The translations under genes and the position numbers were made by a program. From the NCBI GenBank assembly GCA_008330645.1, contig VLTN01000003.1, forward strand, positions 310,001 through 374,000: a stretch of DNA of 64,000 nucleotides. The letters are read 5' to 3'. Below the pieces are notes generated by a model that was given only the letters and a program-made list of their open reading frames with translations, was not told the origin of the DNA and did not search any database. The DNA is from Cafeteria roenbergensis (taxonomy: Eukaryota; Sar; Bigyra; Bicosoecida; Cafeteriaceae). Numbering within the stretch: the first letter of the stretch is position 1; each line of letters opens with the position of its first letter. Shown here one piece after another: positions 35,279 through 45,526 of this stretch.

Positions 35279-37459
35279 ATGTCAAGCCGTCGTGATGCCA
35301 ATGACTTGGACATTGCTGACGACGACGAGTTTGCCCATCTGCTGGCCGACGACGCGCCGGAGCAGAATGCTCCCAAGCGCCTGGCCGTCGCGGCAGGCGG
35401 CGCATCTGGAGTCACGGACTGGGCCCCGCGCGGTGCAGGGAGCCTGCTGGCCGCCGATGACGCAATCGAGCGATCGCTTGTGCAAGGGCTCGCGGCCGCA
35501 GCGGGCGCCGGCTCGTTGGCCAACGGCGGGGCCGCGGCCGAGAGCGAAGCCCGTCCGCCTGCGCCGACTGGCCCTTCGCTGAGTATGGCGGAGCGCCGGG
35601 AGATCGAGGAGCGCCTGGAAGCAGCCGACCGCGTGCCTCGCCCCGCGAGCCTCGACGCCGCGCAGGCGCGCCGCCTCTCCGCTTCCGTGGCTCGCGCCCA
35701 CCAACAGAACCAGCTCGAGCGCTCCAAGCACCCCGACGATCCTTCCAAGTTCCTTGAGTCAGAAATGGCTCTGCACGCCGAAGTGCGCGCGCTGCAGGAC
35801 CTGGCAAGCGCGCCCGAGCTTCTGGGCGAAGTTGTCGCGGCAGGCGGCGCCGAGGCGGCGCTGGCGGTGGTGGGGCACCCCAACGGCGACGTGAGCATCG
35901 CGGCTTTGGAGTTCCTTGACGAGGCGCTGCAGGCGGAGGCGGATGCGGGAGCGGAGGCTGAGGCTGAGGCGGAGCTGGGGCAAGGACGGGGCGGCGACCG
36001 CGGACCGACGGCGACGCGGCCTCTTGCAGAGGCAACGGTGCGCCTGGGCGGCTGCGAGGCGGTCGTGGCTCGGCTCTGGGAGCTCGACCAGACCGGCGAC
36101 GAGGACGACGCGGAGGGCTGCCAGAGGGCGCTGAGCATCTGCGAGCAGATGGTGTCCGCGCCCCCGCCGGGCGTGGACGCCACGGCGCGGCTTGTGGCCA
36201 GCGGTCTGGCGGAGTTCGTGCTGCGCCGCCTCCAGCCCTCCAGGGCCTCCTCCTCCTCCTCCTCGTCCTCGTCCAGCTCCGCCGCGGCAGCCGCCACCGG
36301 CCCTGCTGGCAGCGCGAGCGACGTGGCCACCACGGCGGTCCGCCACCAAGCCGCCGAGGTCCTGGCCCTCCTGCTGCAGCAGTCGCCAGCCGTCCGCCTG
36401 TCGCTGCCCAGCCTGCGGCTCCGGACGAGCACTCCAGCCGACGCGCACTCGGCCGGGACGGGAGGCCGCTCCGAGCCGGCGCCCGTCTCGGGGCCCGACG
36501 ACGTGCGTGTTGACGGCGTGGAGCTGCTGGTGCGGGCCGCGGGGGTGTATCGCCTTGCCCAGCGAGACCCCGCCACGGCCGCTGAGAAGGAGTGCTGCGA
36601 GGCCGTGTTCCAGGCCCTGTCCAGGGCCGCGGCACCGGCCATCCCGCTCGCCGCTGACTCCGCACCCGGCGACGAGGAGCTGGCCATCCGGGCAGCCCTC
36701 ACGAGAGCGGAGGCGCCGGAGCTGCTGGTGCTGGTGGCCCAGCGAACGGGCCTCTTCGCGCGCCACTGCGCCGTTGGGGCGCTGGCCGCGCTGGCCGGCA
36801 GCTGGCCGGGCGCCGCACTCGTCGCCCTCCGCAACGGCGTCCTGGGAGCAGTGATGCCGGTCATCATGGGCAGAGCCGCCTCTGCCACGAGGCTGGCGGC
36901 GGGCAGAGACGCCGCGGCCGTGGAGCTTGCTGCGGCCCTGCAGATCACGCACGCGGTTGTCAAGGCGCTCGACAGCGGCTCGGTCACGGCGAGCGACGCA
37001 GCTGCTGGCGACAGCAACGAGCCGTCGCCACGGGACCGACTGCGCGTCGTGGCCAAGCTGCTCGAGCGGGACGGCGAAAAGATTGCCCGAATCGTGGACC
37101 TGCTTCGCGAGACCCGCGCCAAGGTCGCAGAGGCGGCGCGGCGGGTGCGGGCGGCCGGTCCGCAAGGGGTGGAGGCCGCGAGCCTGGGCGGGGATGTGGA
37201 GGCAGCTGTCGACCTTGCGCGCATGAACGCCGGGCTCGAGGACCAGCTTCGCTGCGAGGCACTCGTGGCGCGGCTTTGCGACTTGGATGCACGAGTCCGG
37301 GCCCGGCTGCTGGCGCGCATGGCGGCGCTGCGCATGCCCGGCGCGCAAGTTGCGACTGCCCTCGAGGAGGCAACTCTGGTCCTGGGCGAACACCCTGCGG
37401 CCATGTCCCGGCTTGCCGTACTGATGCGAGGGTTCGACAACGGCCCGAAAAGCGCGTAG
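35279..37459 (+). CDS. CTNNBL1: Beta-catenin-like protein 1 (spliceosome-associated)
   Basis: Armadillo-repeat protein of the Prp19/CDC5L complex that recognises nuclear localisation signals of splicing factors. ATG at 35279 (MSSRRDANDLDIADDDEF) is chosen over an in-frame ATG at 35123 because similarity begins here; 726 residues against 563 in human. The conserved core is seen as HPDDPSKFLESEMALHAEV, VVGHPNGDVSIAALEFLDE, LVASGLAEFVLRRL and RHQAAEVLALLLQ. The C-terminus (DLARMNAGLEDQLRCEALVA; VLGEHPAAMSRLAVLMRGF) parallels the family end. Low-complexity inserts include a Ser run coded near 36250-36285 and acidic Ala/Glu repeats near 35930. An N-terminal acidic leader is kept. No intron was detected. 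Confidence 0.88.
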   Translation: MSSRRDANDLDIADDDEFAHLLADDAPEQNAPKRLAVAAGGASGVTDWAPRGAGSLLAADDAIERSLVQGLAAAAGAGSLANGGAAAESEARPPAPTGPSLSMAERREIEERLEAADRVPRPASLDAAQARRLSASVARAHQQNQLERSKHPDDPSKFLESEMALHAEVRALQDLASAPELLGEVVAAGGAEAALAVVGHPNGDVSIAALEFLDEALQAEADAGAEAEAEAELGQGRGGDRGPTATRPLAEATVRLGGCEAVVARLWELDQTGDEDDAEGCQRALSICEQMVSAPPPGVDATARLVASGLAEFVLRRLQPSRASSSSSSSSSSSAAAAATGPAGSASDVATTAVRHQAAEVLALLLQQSPAVRLSLPSLRLRTSTPADAHSAGTGGRSEPAPVSGPDDVRVDGVELLVRAAGVYRLAQRDPATAAEKECCEAVFQALSRAAAPAIPLAADSAPGDEELAIRAALTRAEAPELLVLVAQRTGLFARHCAVGALAALAGSWPGAALVALRNGVLGAVMPVIMGRAASATRLAAGRDAAAVELAAALQITHAVVKALDSGSVTASDAAAGDSNEPSPRDRLRVVAKLLERDGEKIARIVDLLRETRAKVAEAARRVRAAGPQGVEAASLGGDVEAAVDLARMNAGLEDQLRCEALVARLCDLDARVRARLLARMAALRMPGAQVATALEEATLVLGEHPAAMSRLAVLMRGFDNGPKSA

Positions 37460-37617
37460 TCGCTGCTGCCTTGTTTTCTTGCACCGTCCGCTGTCGCGGG
37501 GAGCGATCGCGGCTGTGGGCAGTTGCAGCAGAGCAGTCAGAAATGCGGTCACAAAAAGCCTGCGCGCACACTGCGTCTTGCTGGGGCTCTGGCGCGCGGC
37601 TGCCCAACACGAGACGA
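37460..37617 (+). promoter_or_regulatory. Tandem interval between CTNNBL1 and DJ-1
   Basis: 158 bp must hold the CTNNBL1 3' end and the DJ-1 promoter. An in-frame ATG at 37543 could extend DJ-1 by 25 residues. Confidence 0.4.
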
Positions 37618-38238
37618 ATGGCAGGTACGGCCACAGCAGCTGTGGCAAGCGCCCGTCGGGCTCTGGTTCCAATCGCTGCTGGCAGCGAGGAGATCGAGGC
37701 TGTGTGCCTCATCGACACCCTGCGACGCGCGTCGTTTGACGTGGTGGTGGCGGGCGTGGGCGTGGCCAGCGCGAGCGATGCCATCGAAATGTCCCGCGGC
37801 GTGCGTCTGCTTGCCGATTGCACCATCGAGGCGGCCAGGGCGCGCGCGGAAGAGCTGCCGTTCGACATCATCCTTCTGCCCGGCGGCATGCCCGGCGCTG
37901 AGGCCCTCGGCGGATCGGCGCCGCTCATTGACATGCTCAAGGACCAGCAAAAAGCGGGGCGGTGGTACGGCGCGATCTGCGCGGCTCCAGCAGTCGCGCT
38001 ATTGCCGCATGGCTTGCTGCCCGAGGCCGCGCCGGCCACGTGCCACCCAGCGTTCCTCGACAAGCTTCCCGCCTCCTCGCGTTCCGAGGAGCGTGTCGTC
38101 GTTGACAGTGAGCACCGGGTCATCACCTCCCGGGGGCCAGGGACGGCGATCGAGATGGCGCTCGCGGCCATTGGCGCTCTCGACTCCGCGGCCGCCGCCG
38201 GCGCTGTTGCCGGGCCAATGCTCGTTGCCAGGGCGTAG
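37618..38238 (+). CDS. PARK7: DJ-1/PARK7 family protein
   Basis: Redox-sensitive DJ-1 superfamily protein (deglycase/chaperone activities proposed for relatives). ATG at 37618 gives 206 residues, near the family length of 189. The N-terminal strand RRALVPIAAGSEEIEAV contains the conserved Glu of the active site. LPFDIILLPGGMPGAE and the nucleophile elbow GAICAAPAVALLPHG hold the catalytic cysteine. The family end HRVITSRGPGTAIEMALA is intact. An in-frame ATG at 37543 would add a Cys/Arg-containing leader that could be a mitochondrial presequence; the sequence does not settle this. Confidence 0.93.
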   Translation: MAGTATAAVASARRALVPIAAGSEEIEAVCLIDTLRRASFDVVVAGVGVASASDAIEMSRGVRLLADCTIEAARARAEELPFDIILLPGGMPGAEALGGSAPLIDMLKDQQKAGRWYGAICAAPAVALLPHGLLPEAAPATCHPAFLDKLPASSRSEERVVVDSEHRVITSRGPGTAIEMALAAIGALDSAAAAGAVAGPMLVARA

Positions 38239-38538
38239 CTTGCGGAAGGCCGCGCTGGGGGCGCACCGTTTGAACTGGAGCGGTGGCCCGAAATCGTGTA
38301 TGTGTGTTTTGTGTGGTCTGCGGGGGGGGGGGGGGGGCGGGGACGCTGCGCGCGAGCCAAACACAGCCAGTCTGGGGCGCTGCGGAGTCGCTTGGCATGG
38401 TCGCTCGGCGCGGCTGGGTGGTCCAGCGCGTCCCCCCCTTCCCTCCCTTCACACCCCACGCAAATCCCATCTTCGCCCGAGAAGCACCCGCGGCGGGAGG
38501 TGACGCAAGCTGGGACTTGGCGCGGGTGGGTCCGCCGC
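38239..38538. other. Convergent intergenic region, DJ-1/SART3
   Basis: 300 bp holding both 3' UTRs. A run of 16 G lies at 38322-38337, preceded by a TGTGTGTTTTGTGTGG stretch. No gene was seen. Confidence 0.55.
38322..38337 (+). repeat. G-homopolymer, 16 bp
   Basis: Uninterrupted G run downstream of a GT-rich stretch in a convergent 3' region. The GT/G-rich context could serve as a downstream 3'-processing element for DJ-1. That role is inference. Confidence 0.85.
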
Positions 38539-39552
38539 CTACTTGCGAGACACCTGTACGGAGCGGGGCACCATCAGGCGCCGCCGCTGCCCGCCGCGCC
38601 CGGCGCCGCCCCCGCGACCACCACTCCCACGCCCGCGCCCCCCGCCGCCGGCTGTACCTCCCAGCGAGGCGCCGGCGCCCGGGGCGTGCCCCGCCTTGGC
38701 CCGCTCGCGCGAGGCCGCATTCTTGGCTCGCAGCGCCTCCAGGGCCCCTGCGTTCGCCTGCCTGACGTCGACGCGGTCCGACCCCGCAAACGCCTGCCCG
38801 ATGACGTGGCGGAGCAGCCGCGCGGCGTCATCGCTCACCATGCGGAGAATGGCGTGCCCCTTGCAGAGCCCAGTGCGCGGGTGCCGCGCCACCTCGCACT
38901 CGGACACGCGGCTCTCGCCCTCGTCGGCGGTGCCCCCTTCCTTGGCCTCCTCGGCGCGCACAAAGGCCTCGGCGGCCGCTGCCAGCGACTCCGCGGTGGC
39001 GCCTTCGGGCAAGTTCCGGAGGAAGACGCTGCGAGGATCGTTGCTGTGGGCGTCTGCGCTGGCCTCGGAGGCTGCTCTGCCGCGGCGCGCCCTGAAGAGC
39101 TCCACCACGATGTGCCTGCCATCGGCACGCGCGTGCGCCAGCTGCTTCACAGACATGCGAGCGTGGAAGCCCTTTTCAAAGATGGCCTTGCCAAACCCGC
39201 GGGTGCGACCCGACTCGTCGCGCTCAAGCTCGACGCGCGACGGCGCCTCTGCGCCGAGCTGGTCGGCGAACCACTTGAGCACGGCGTCCTCCTCCCAGCC
39301 GTAGGGAAAGTTCTTGAAGAAGACGGAGGGCTCGAGAGCCGCCGGCACGGCCGCGCCTCCGCGGGAGCCGGCCACGGACGAGGAGCCGTCCACTGAGTCG
39401 GCCTCCGCGTCCGCCTCCGCGTCGGCTGTGCCGTGGGCAGTCTCAGCCTCCGACGGTGCAGCGGAAGACGATGGCGCGGACGATGACGTCGGCGGCTGCG
39501 CGGCCGCGAGCGCAGACGAGGCACGCATACGGGCCAGCATGGCGGCCATGCT

Positions 39553-39593
<41 letters not shown>

Positions 39594-42243
39594 TGCTGCT
39601 GCTGCTGCTGCTTTCGTTGGCTGGCGGCGCGTCGGTTGAGGAGGATGCCTCCGTCGCGGTGCCAGCGGCGGCTGCAGCCGCTGCGGCGCCAGTGACTCGG
39701 CTGCGCTTGGAGGCGGGGTCGACGTCGGAGTCGGGGGCGGGCCGCTTGGAGGCACGCGGGGCCACCGGCGCAGCGGCAGCCGCGGGGGCAGCGGCAGCGG
39801 CAGCGGCAGCGGCAGCACTGCTCGATGCGGGCTGGGGAGGCGCTGTCTCGGCGGCTCTGCGCTTCGAGGCGAGTGCCACTCCGGGGCTCATGATGACCCC
39901 AGTGCGGCGGCCGTGGTGAGGGGCGCCCCCGAGAGCCGGAGGACCATCGTCCCGATCGGGCGCATCGCGGGCGGCCTGACCCCGCCTCGTATCGCTTGCC
40001 CGGCTAGAGGGTCGCTCAGGGGCTGCTGCGGCCGCGGCCTCGGCCTCGGCCTGCCGCATGGCGGCAATGCGGGCTCGGGCGCTTGCAATGTGCTGCTCGG
40101 CCGCCTCGGCCTGCTCCACGGACCCGTACCAGCGGGCGAGGCGCTCGTGCGCTGCAGCGACGGTCTCAAAGTCGTGGATCGTTGAAGTTCCGTTCGCGAT
40201 GGCACCGTCTGCTGCGTGGGTCCGTGCCGATCCGCCTCGCTTGCTGCTGGCGCCGGCGCTCCCGCCCTCCGTCCCTGCAATCGCGCTGAGAGAGGACCCT
40301 GTGATGGCCAGAGCTCGTCCCACAGCCCCTGCCGCCGCGATTGCGCTCGCTGCTGTGGCGGTGACGTGGCCGTCGCAGCCAGCCGAAGCCTGGGCCGCTC
40401 GGTCCCACGCGCGGACCACGCGGGCGCTCCGCGGGCGGCTGAGCATCTCCTCGGTGACGGCCACCTCGGCGAGGAGGCTGCCCAGGCCGCGGGGCGCCTC
40501 CTTGGCCGCGGCGCCGTGCCCGCCGCACGCCCGGTCCAGCAGCTCCACGCTCCACTTGACAGCCGCGCGGGCGATGGTTGACGCTGCGCCGGGCATGACC
40601 GCCGGAGGGGGGGGGAGAGTCGTCTTGGAGCCGTCTCGGCGGGAGTGCCGGCCCGCCCGACCACCAGTCACCTCGTCATCGTCGTCATCGTCATCATCAT
40701 CATCGTCGTCGTCTTCGTCGTCGTCATCCTCGTCACTGGAATCGTCGTCACTGTCGTCGTCGCCGTTGCCCGCCTGGGCGCCGGCGCCGTCCCCCTCGGC
40801 CTCGACATCAGAGAGCCCGCCCTCGTCGTGACGGCGCCGCAGCTCTCTCAGCACGCGGCTCCTGCTCCGGCCAAACCTCCGCAGATGGCTTGCCCTCGCG
40901 AAGCGCCGTCCGGACGCTGCCAGCTGCCTCCCGGCTCCCAGCGCGAGCGCGGCGTCGACGCGCACTGCCTTGAGCAGCCAGCACGCGCGCGCCAGCCTGG
41001 AGGCTAGCAAGCGCTCCTCACCGGCGAGGTCCGCAAGCAGCCGCTGCGCGGCCAAGGCGACGCGGGAGCTGGCTGCCGCGTCGCTGCCGTGGCTTGCAGC
41101 CCCGCCGCCGTCGGCAGCTGCGCGCTCCTCGGCAGTGGCCCACTCGGAGAGGGCTTCGAGCGCGCACCCCTTGTCAAACGCTGTCATCGGGTCCGCCAGG
41201 CGCAGGCAGTCAGCTGACAGAGGCCCCGCCCAGTGCGGGATGCCGTGGGCCCCTGGGCTCAGCTGGAGCCCCCCCTTGGAGTCCTGCGCGCTCACGGCAG
41301 CCGTCGCCATCTCCACGTGCCGCGTGTATCCCGTCCATGCCGGGAGCGAGCGGGGCCAGCGCCTGAGCCGGCGGCTCGCGATGCAGAGGGCGGCGAGCGG
41401 CTGGGCCAGGGGCCCGGCGGCCAGGGCCACGGCGTCGTCCCAGAGGGCCTCGTCCTCGGGGAAGGCTGCGAGCGCGGCCTCCGCCGTGGCTGCGGCGCAC
41501 CCGGGCCCGGCTGCTGCCTGGTCTGCGGAGATGAGCGCCCGCCAGGCGGCTCTCGCCGCCGGCACATTGGAAGCGCTTCGGCGGGCAAGGTCGGTGGCCT
41601 CCTGGGCGGCGCAGAACAGGCGCGCGCGCTCCGCCCCTCGCGTGCGGGCAGCGATGCCAACCTGGCTTGCTGCAGTGGCGCAGTCGGGCCCAGGCCCGGA
41701 GGCGAGCGCGTCGCCGCCGGGCGCGTCCAGTGGGGCGCGAGCCCACCGCTCAGCAGCGCGCGTCGCAAGCGCGCGGTCCTTGGCCGTCGTCGCGCCCTCT
41801 GCCTGCTTGGCCTCAAAGGCGCACAAGGCCGCCCAAGCCTCGTGGCCCGAAATCGGGTGCAAGCCTGCCACCGCCACCGCTCGCTCCAGAACCGACCGCT
41901 CGCTGGCCACCGGGTCCCGGTCCGCGGAGCAGGTCCTGGCAAGGCGTGCGTACAACAGCCACAACGCCGTCGCGGTCGGGTGGTTGGCCACGGCGCGCTC
42001 GAACAGCTCGGCGCTTGCGGCCGAAGGGGAGGCCAGCTCGTCCTCGAGCCAGGCCGCCCACGCCTCCGGCCCGATGGGAAGCAGCGAGGCCGCGCGCTCC
42101 CGCGCAGCCTGCAGCACCCGAGCATCCTCGACGCCGTCCTGCACAGCGCGGCGCATCATCTCGAGCTCGCCCGTTTGGATTTCCAGGTCGAACGCCGTGG
42201 CGTCCGACAACACGGACCCAGCGAGGCCGGGCTGTGAGGACAT
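38539..42243 (-). CDS. SART3: SART3/Prp24-type U4/U6 snRNP recycling factor
   Basis: Promotes re-annealing of U4 and U6 snRNAs after splicing. ATG at 42243 (MSSQPGLAGSVLSDATAF); 1,234 residues, no visible intron. Residues about 30-480 are HAT-type helical repeats (AWAAWLEDELASPSAASAEL; ATALWLLYARLAR; HEAWAALCAFEAK). An acidic run coded near 40660-40760 and a second helical block follow, then Ala, Ser and Gly runs. Two RRMs lie at about 971-1055 (SVFFKNFPYGWEEDAVLKWF) and 1068-1165 (SVFLRNLPEGATAESLAAAA). A Gly/Arg-rich segment precedes LMVPRSVQVSRK, similar to the LLPRALQ element near the end of human SART3. The terminal Lsm-binding peptide of the human protein is not seen. Confidence 0.87.
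39554..39612 (-). repeat. (GCC)n(GCT)n tract coding poly-Gly/poly-Ser in SART3
   Basis: About 13 GCC-type triplets followed by about 7 GCT triplets on the + strand. Read on the minus strand they code a Ser run followed by a Gly run in the linker before the RRMs. Confidence 0.85.
40660..40760 (-). repeat. GTC/ATC tract coding poly-Asp in SART3
   Basis: Mixed GTC/ATC triplets on the + strand code a long Asp run with a few Glu and Ser residues between two helical blocks of SART3. Confidence 0.85.
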
Positions 42244-42514
42244 GACACTGCCACACGCCGCGGGCCTTTTGGGGGGGTTCAGACGAACGGGCGGTGTGCG
42301 GCCTGCCACGAGCGCCAGCGAATGCGAGCGCCGGCCACGCGCAGCGAGGACATGTTGCTCTGCCCGGCCCAGCCCGGTCGTGCGGGCCCTGGGCCACTCC
42401 GCAAGCTCGCCGTTCACACGCCCACGGCGCGAGCGGGTCACGCGCGGGCGTGTACGGGGGCGGCGGCGGAGGCTCACGCTCAGCGGGGCCAGTGCTGCGT
42501 CCGGGCCCGGCAGC
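42244..42514. promoter_or_regulatory. Divergent promoter interval, SART3/Iwr1
   Basis: 271 bp between outward-facing starts. No element was recognised. Confidence 0.45.
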
Positions 42515-45292
42515 ATGGCAGCTTCATCGCCCAGACGCCGCTTCGCGCCGCGCGCAGCCCGGGCCGCACCTGCTCCTTTGACAGCAGCCGCGGCCAAAGC
42601 ACGGGCGGATGCCGCGCGCCTTGCTGCTGGCGCTCAGCCGGCGGCCCCTCGAGGGCCGCTGTTGCTGCGTATGCGTCGCAAGCGCGGCCTCGACCCGGAG
42701 GAAGAGGTCATCATCGAGACTGGGCCATCGGGCCAGGGAGGCGTGGCGGGTCTCGCCGACGCCATGGCAAGCGCGCAGTTGGGCGAAGGCGGTGGAGCCA
42801 AGCGCTCTCGCGTCGGGGGGGAGTCTGACGCCGCGATGGCCGGCCGCCGCCGCATCGTGTTTCGCCGCGTTGCCAGCACAGACTACCGCACGGCGTCGTC
42901 GAACGCCTTTGCGGCCCACCTTGCTGCGCGCGTCAAGGCCCTGCACGCAAGCGGCAGCGCAGCCGCGCCGGGCCACGCCGCGGCACCGCTGGACACCGTC
43001 GCCCGGCGCGGGGCGAGCATCGCGCAGGAAGGCCTGGCAGAGCTGCGCCAGGCGGTCATGCGCGAGTCAATGCGTCGAGGCAGCCGCCGAACCAACGCCA
43101 TTGCGTCCGTGTTCCGCACCGTGGACTTGGACGACGCTCCGACGGCGTCTACCGCCGCTGCCGCAGCTGCTGGTCCGGGCACCCTGCCCGCGGCGGCGCT
43201 TGGGTCGACGTCGGCCCCGTCGAACGAGCCGCCTCTGCGAAACTCGCCCGCGGCCCCCGGAAAGGCCGGTCGGCGAGGGGTGGCCATTGCGACGCCCGGG
43301 GCTGCCGCGGCGCGACGCGGCCCCGCAGCGCGCAGCACGCCCCCGCCCCGCTCTGGCACGCGCATCCGCTCGCCCGCGGCGGGCTTCAGCGGCGGCAGCC
43401 GCATCCTCACCCCGCTTCAGCGCGAGCAGGGAGCCGCTGTCGGCAGAGCAATGAGAGCCGGCCAGCTGGACAGCGGGTTCCGAGAGTGGTGCATTGAGCG
43501 GGCCAGCGCGCCAGCGCACGCCCGCTTCGCGAGAGAGGAGGACGGCGTCACAAGCCTCATGGCCGCAGCCTTCGCCGGCGACACGCGTGCTGTAGTGGCG
43601 CTGCTCGGGGCCGGCGCCGACCCGACGGCCAAGGACTCCCTCGGGCTCTCTGCTGCCAACCACGCGGCTCGCGGGGGCAGCCACGAGCTGGCGGTGACTC
43701 TGCGCGAGGAGGCCAGGGCCGCGCGCAGGCGCATGCGATCGCACGCGGCGGGGGCGGCTGGACGCGACGGCGGCGACGGCGAGGACGACGAGGACGACGA
43801 GGACGAGGACGGGGACCACGACGACGACGACGAGGTTTTGGACTTTCTCGTGCCGGTGAGGGTGGAGGAGGGCGGGGCCCGGGACGGCGCGCGGCTGGAA
43901 GAGACGGGGAGGGCCGGGGGCGGGGCGGCGGGCGGAGGCGCCGACGCCATGTCCGGGGCGGCGGCTGAGACAGCAGCAGCAGCAGCAGCAGCAGCAGCGG
44001 CGGCGGCGGCGGCCTCCCGGGGCGGTGCTGCCAGGGCGGTGGATGCGTCACGACTGGCCGGCGGCATCCTCGAGCAGCTGGCCGACGACGGCATGCTTGC
44101 GCTGGAGGACCTGCAGGGCGAGGCAGGGTGGGACGCGCTGCTGGCAGCGCAGGTCGGCGAGGCGGGCGACTCGTCAGACAGCGACAGCGAGGACAGCAAC
44201 AGATCGGGGGCGCAGGGCAATGACTACGGGGACACTGACGAGGAGGACAACGGCGACGGCGCCGGCTGCTGCGGGCGGGAGAGGGGCGGGCGGCAGCGGC
44301 GGCGGCGGCACCCCAAGGTCTCGGCTTGGACGCTGGGGGACCTGGACGGGAGCGACTCTGCGGGCAGCGAGGCTGGCTCGGCAGGGGAGCGGCGCGGCGG
44401 CGACAGCGACGGCCAGGGCTCGGGGTGGCCAGGACCGGGTCTGGAGGACGGCGACTTGGACGACGAGGCTGAGCTGTGGGGCGAAGGCCACGGCGGTGGC
44501 GGCAGCTTCCCGTCACGGGGCCCGGCGCGGTTCGGCGGCCCCGCCCGGTCGCCGGACACGTGGCTGGGCGGGGCGCACGTCGCGCCGGCTGACGCCGGAG
44601 ATGAGGGGGCCGATTGGCAGCGGGGGGACCCGCGGCTGGCGGAGGTGCGGTTTCGCAGCACCGCGGCGGCGCTCGGAGTGGTTCCGTCAGCAGCCGCAGC
44701 GGGCCGCGGGGCGTCCTCCTCCTCCTCCTCGTCGTCATCGTCTTGGGCTGTGGCGCCGGGCGGTGCGGCTGCCGGCGTCGCGGGCGGAGAGGCGGCGCAT
44801 GAGCCCATGGAGGGCAGACTTCAGGCGGCGGCGGCAGTGGCTTCACGCCTGCTTGCGCGCCGCGGGGCGGGAACGAGGGGAGCGCACCGCAGGCCCAGGA
44901 GCGCGCAGCGGGAGGACGGCTTCGCGCCGGGGCGCGGCGTTGCAGCGGCGGCTTCGGCGGTCCGGGGAGACTCGAGCGTCGACCGCGCCCTCGCTGAGAT
45001 TGGGGTCGCGCTCACGGCTGAGCAGGAGCACGCCGCTGGCCAGGCGTCCCTTGCCAGGGCGGCGGCGAGGGGCGAGCTCGGAGGGAGGCAGGGGGAGCCG
45101 GCGCGCGCTGGCGCCGTAGGGCCCTTGCCCGTGCGTCGCGGCCCGCTGCCCGGACCAGGCGCCGCGCTGGCAAGCGCCGAGGGGAGCCGTTGGGGGTACT
45201 CGAGCGCGCGGCCTGAGCACGGGGACTTTGATGTTGAGGCCGACGACGATGACGACATGGACGACGACGACGACGACGACGAGTGGTCGTGA
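42515..45292 (+). CDS. Iwr1/SLC7A6OS-type RNA polymerase II import factor with ankyrin repeats
   Basis: Iwr1 binds assembled RNA polymerase II and carries it into the nucleus. ATG at 42515; 925 residues. The family N-terminal signature is seen at about 51-65 (LLLRMRRKRGLDPEEEVII) and then FRRVASTDYRTASSNAF. An ankyrin-repeat pair follows at about 341-392 (GVTSLMAAAFAGDTRAVVAL; DPTAKDSLGLSAANHAARGG). The Iwr1 domain then reads DDDDEVLDFLVPV (about 438) and, after an Ala/Gly insert, DSDSEDSNRSGAQGNDYGDT, which matches the usual SEDSNAE..NDYPDE pattern. The end (WGYSSARPEHGDFDVEADDD, then a poly-Asp run and EWS) resembles the family tail. Animal and fungal relatives (about 300-350 residues) lack ankyrin repeats. 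Confidence 0.75.
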   Translation: MAASSPRRRFAPRAARAAPAPLTAAAAKARADAARLAAGAQPAAPRGPLLLRMRRKRGLDPEEEVIIETGPSGQGGVAGLADAMASAQLGEGGGAKRSRVGGESDAAMAGRRRIVFRRVASTDYRTASSNAFAAHLAARVKALHASGSAAAPGHAAAPLDTVARRGASIAQEGLAELRQAVMRESMRRGSRRTNAIASVFRTVDLDDAPTASTAAAAAAGPGTLPAAALGSTSAPSNEPPLRNSPAAPGKAGRRGVAIATPGAAAARRGPAARSTPPPRSGTRIRSPAAGFSGGSRILTPLQREQGAAVGRAMRAGQLDSGFREWCIERASAPAHARFAREEDGVTSLMAAAFAGDTRAVVALLGAGADPTAKDSLGLSAANHAARGGSHELAVTLREEARAARRRMRSHAAGAAGRDGGDGEDDEDDEDEDGDHDDDDEVLDFLVPVRVEEGGARDGARLEETGRAGGGAAGGGADAMSGAAAETAAAAAAAAAAAAAASRGGAARAVDASRLAGGILEQLADDGMLALEDLQGEAGWDALLAAQVGEAGDSSDSDSEDSNRSGAQGNDYGDTDEEDNGDGAGCCGRERGGRQRRRRHPKVSAWTLGDLDGSDSAGSEAGSAGERRGGDSDGQGSGWPGPGLEDGDLDDEAELWGEGHGGGGSFPSRGPARFGGPARSPDTWLGGAHVAPADAGDEGADWQRGDPRLAEVRFRSTAAALGVVPSAAAAGRGASSSSSSSSSSWAVAPGGAAAGVAGGEAAHEPMEGRLQAAAAVASRLLARRGAGTRGAHRRPRSAQREDGFAPGRGVAAAASAVRGDSSVDRALAEIGVALTAEQEHAAGQASLARAAARGELGGRQGEPARAGAVGPLPVRRGPLPGPGAALASAEGSRWGYSSARPEHGDFDVEADDDDDMDDDDDDDEWS
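43975..44013 (+). repeat. CAG/CGG triplet tract coding poly-Ala in Iwr1 gene
   Basis: GCA/GCG alanine codons in an uninterrupted run of about 13 within the Iwr1 domain insert. Confidence 0.8.
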
Positions 45293-45526
45293 GAGCAAGT
45301 CGCGCCCCGCGCCTGTGTTCGCTTGCTTGGCAGCCTCGCTGCGGCCATTTAGCTGACTCCAATTGGACGAAGATCGGATACGGGCAGCCACAGTCACCAC
45401 AAACGCAGCAGCGCTCACTGCGCAACGTGCCGCCAGCGTCAGTCGCTGTGGCGACCGCTCAGCCGGGTCACACCCCCTCGCGAACGCACCATTCGATGAA
45501 CCCAACGGCTAGCGGCAGCGCACCGC
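45293..45526. other. Convergent intergenic region, Iwr1/MDC1-like
   Basis: 234 bp holding two 3' UTRs. No element was recognised. Confidence 0.5.

Noticed and set aside
37543-37617. Upstream in-frame ATG for DJ-1
   Set aside because: The extra 25 residues are not similar to the family. It is kept only as a possible alternative start with a presequence.
40970-42514. Upstream extension of the Iwr1 frame by 515 codons
   Set aside because: This part lies opposite the SART3 HAT-repeat region and has shadow composition. Family similarity begins after the ATG at 42515.
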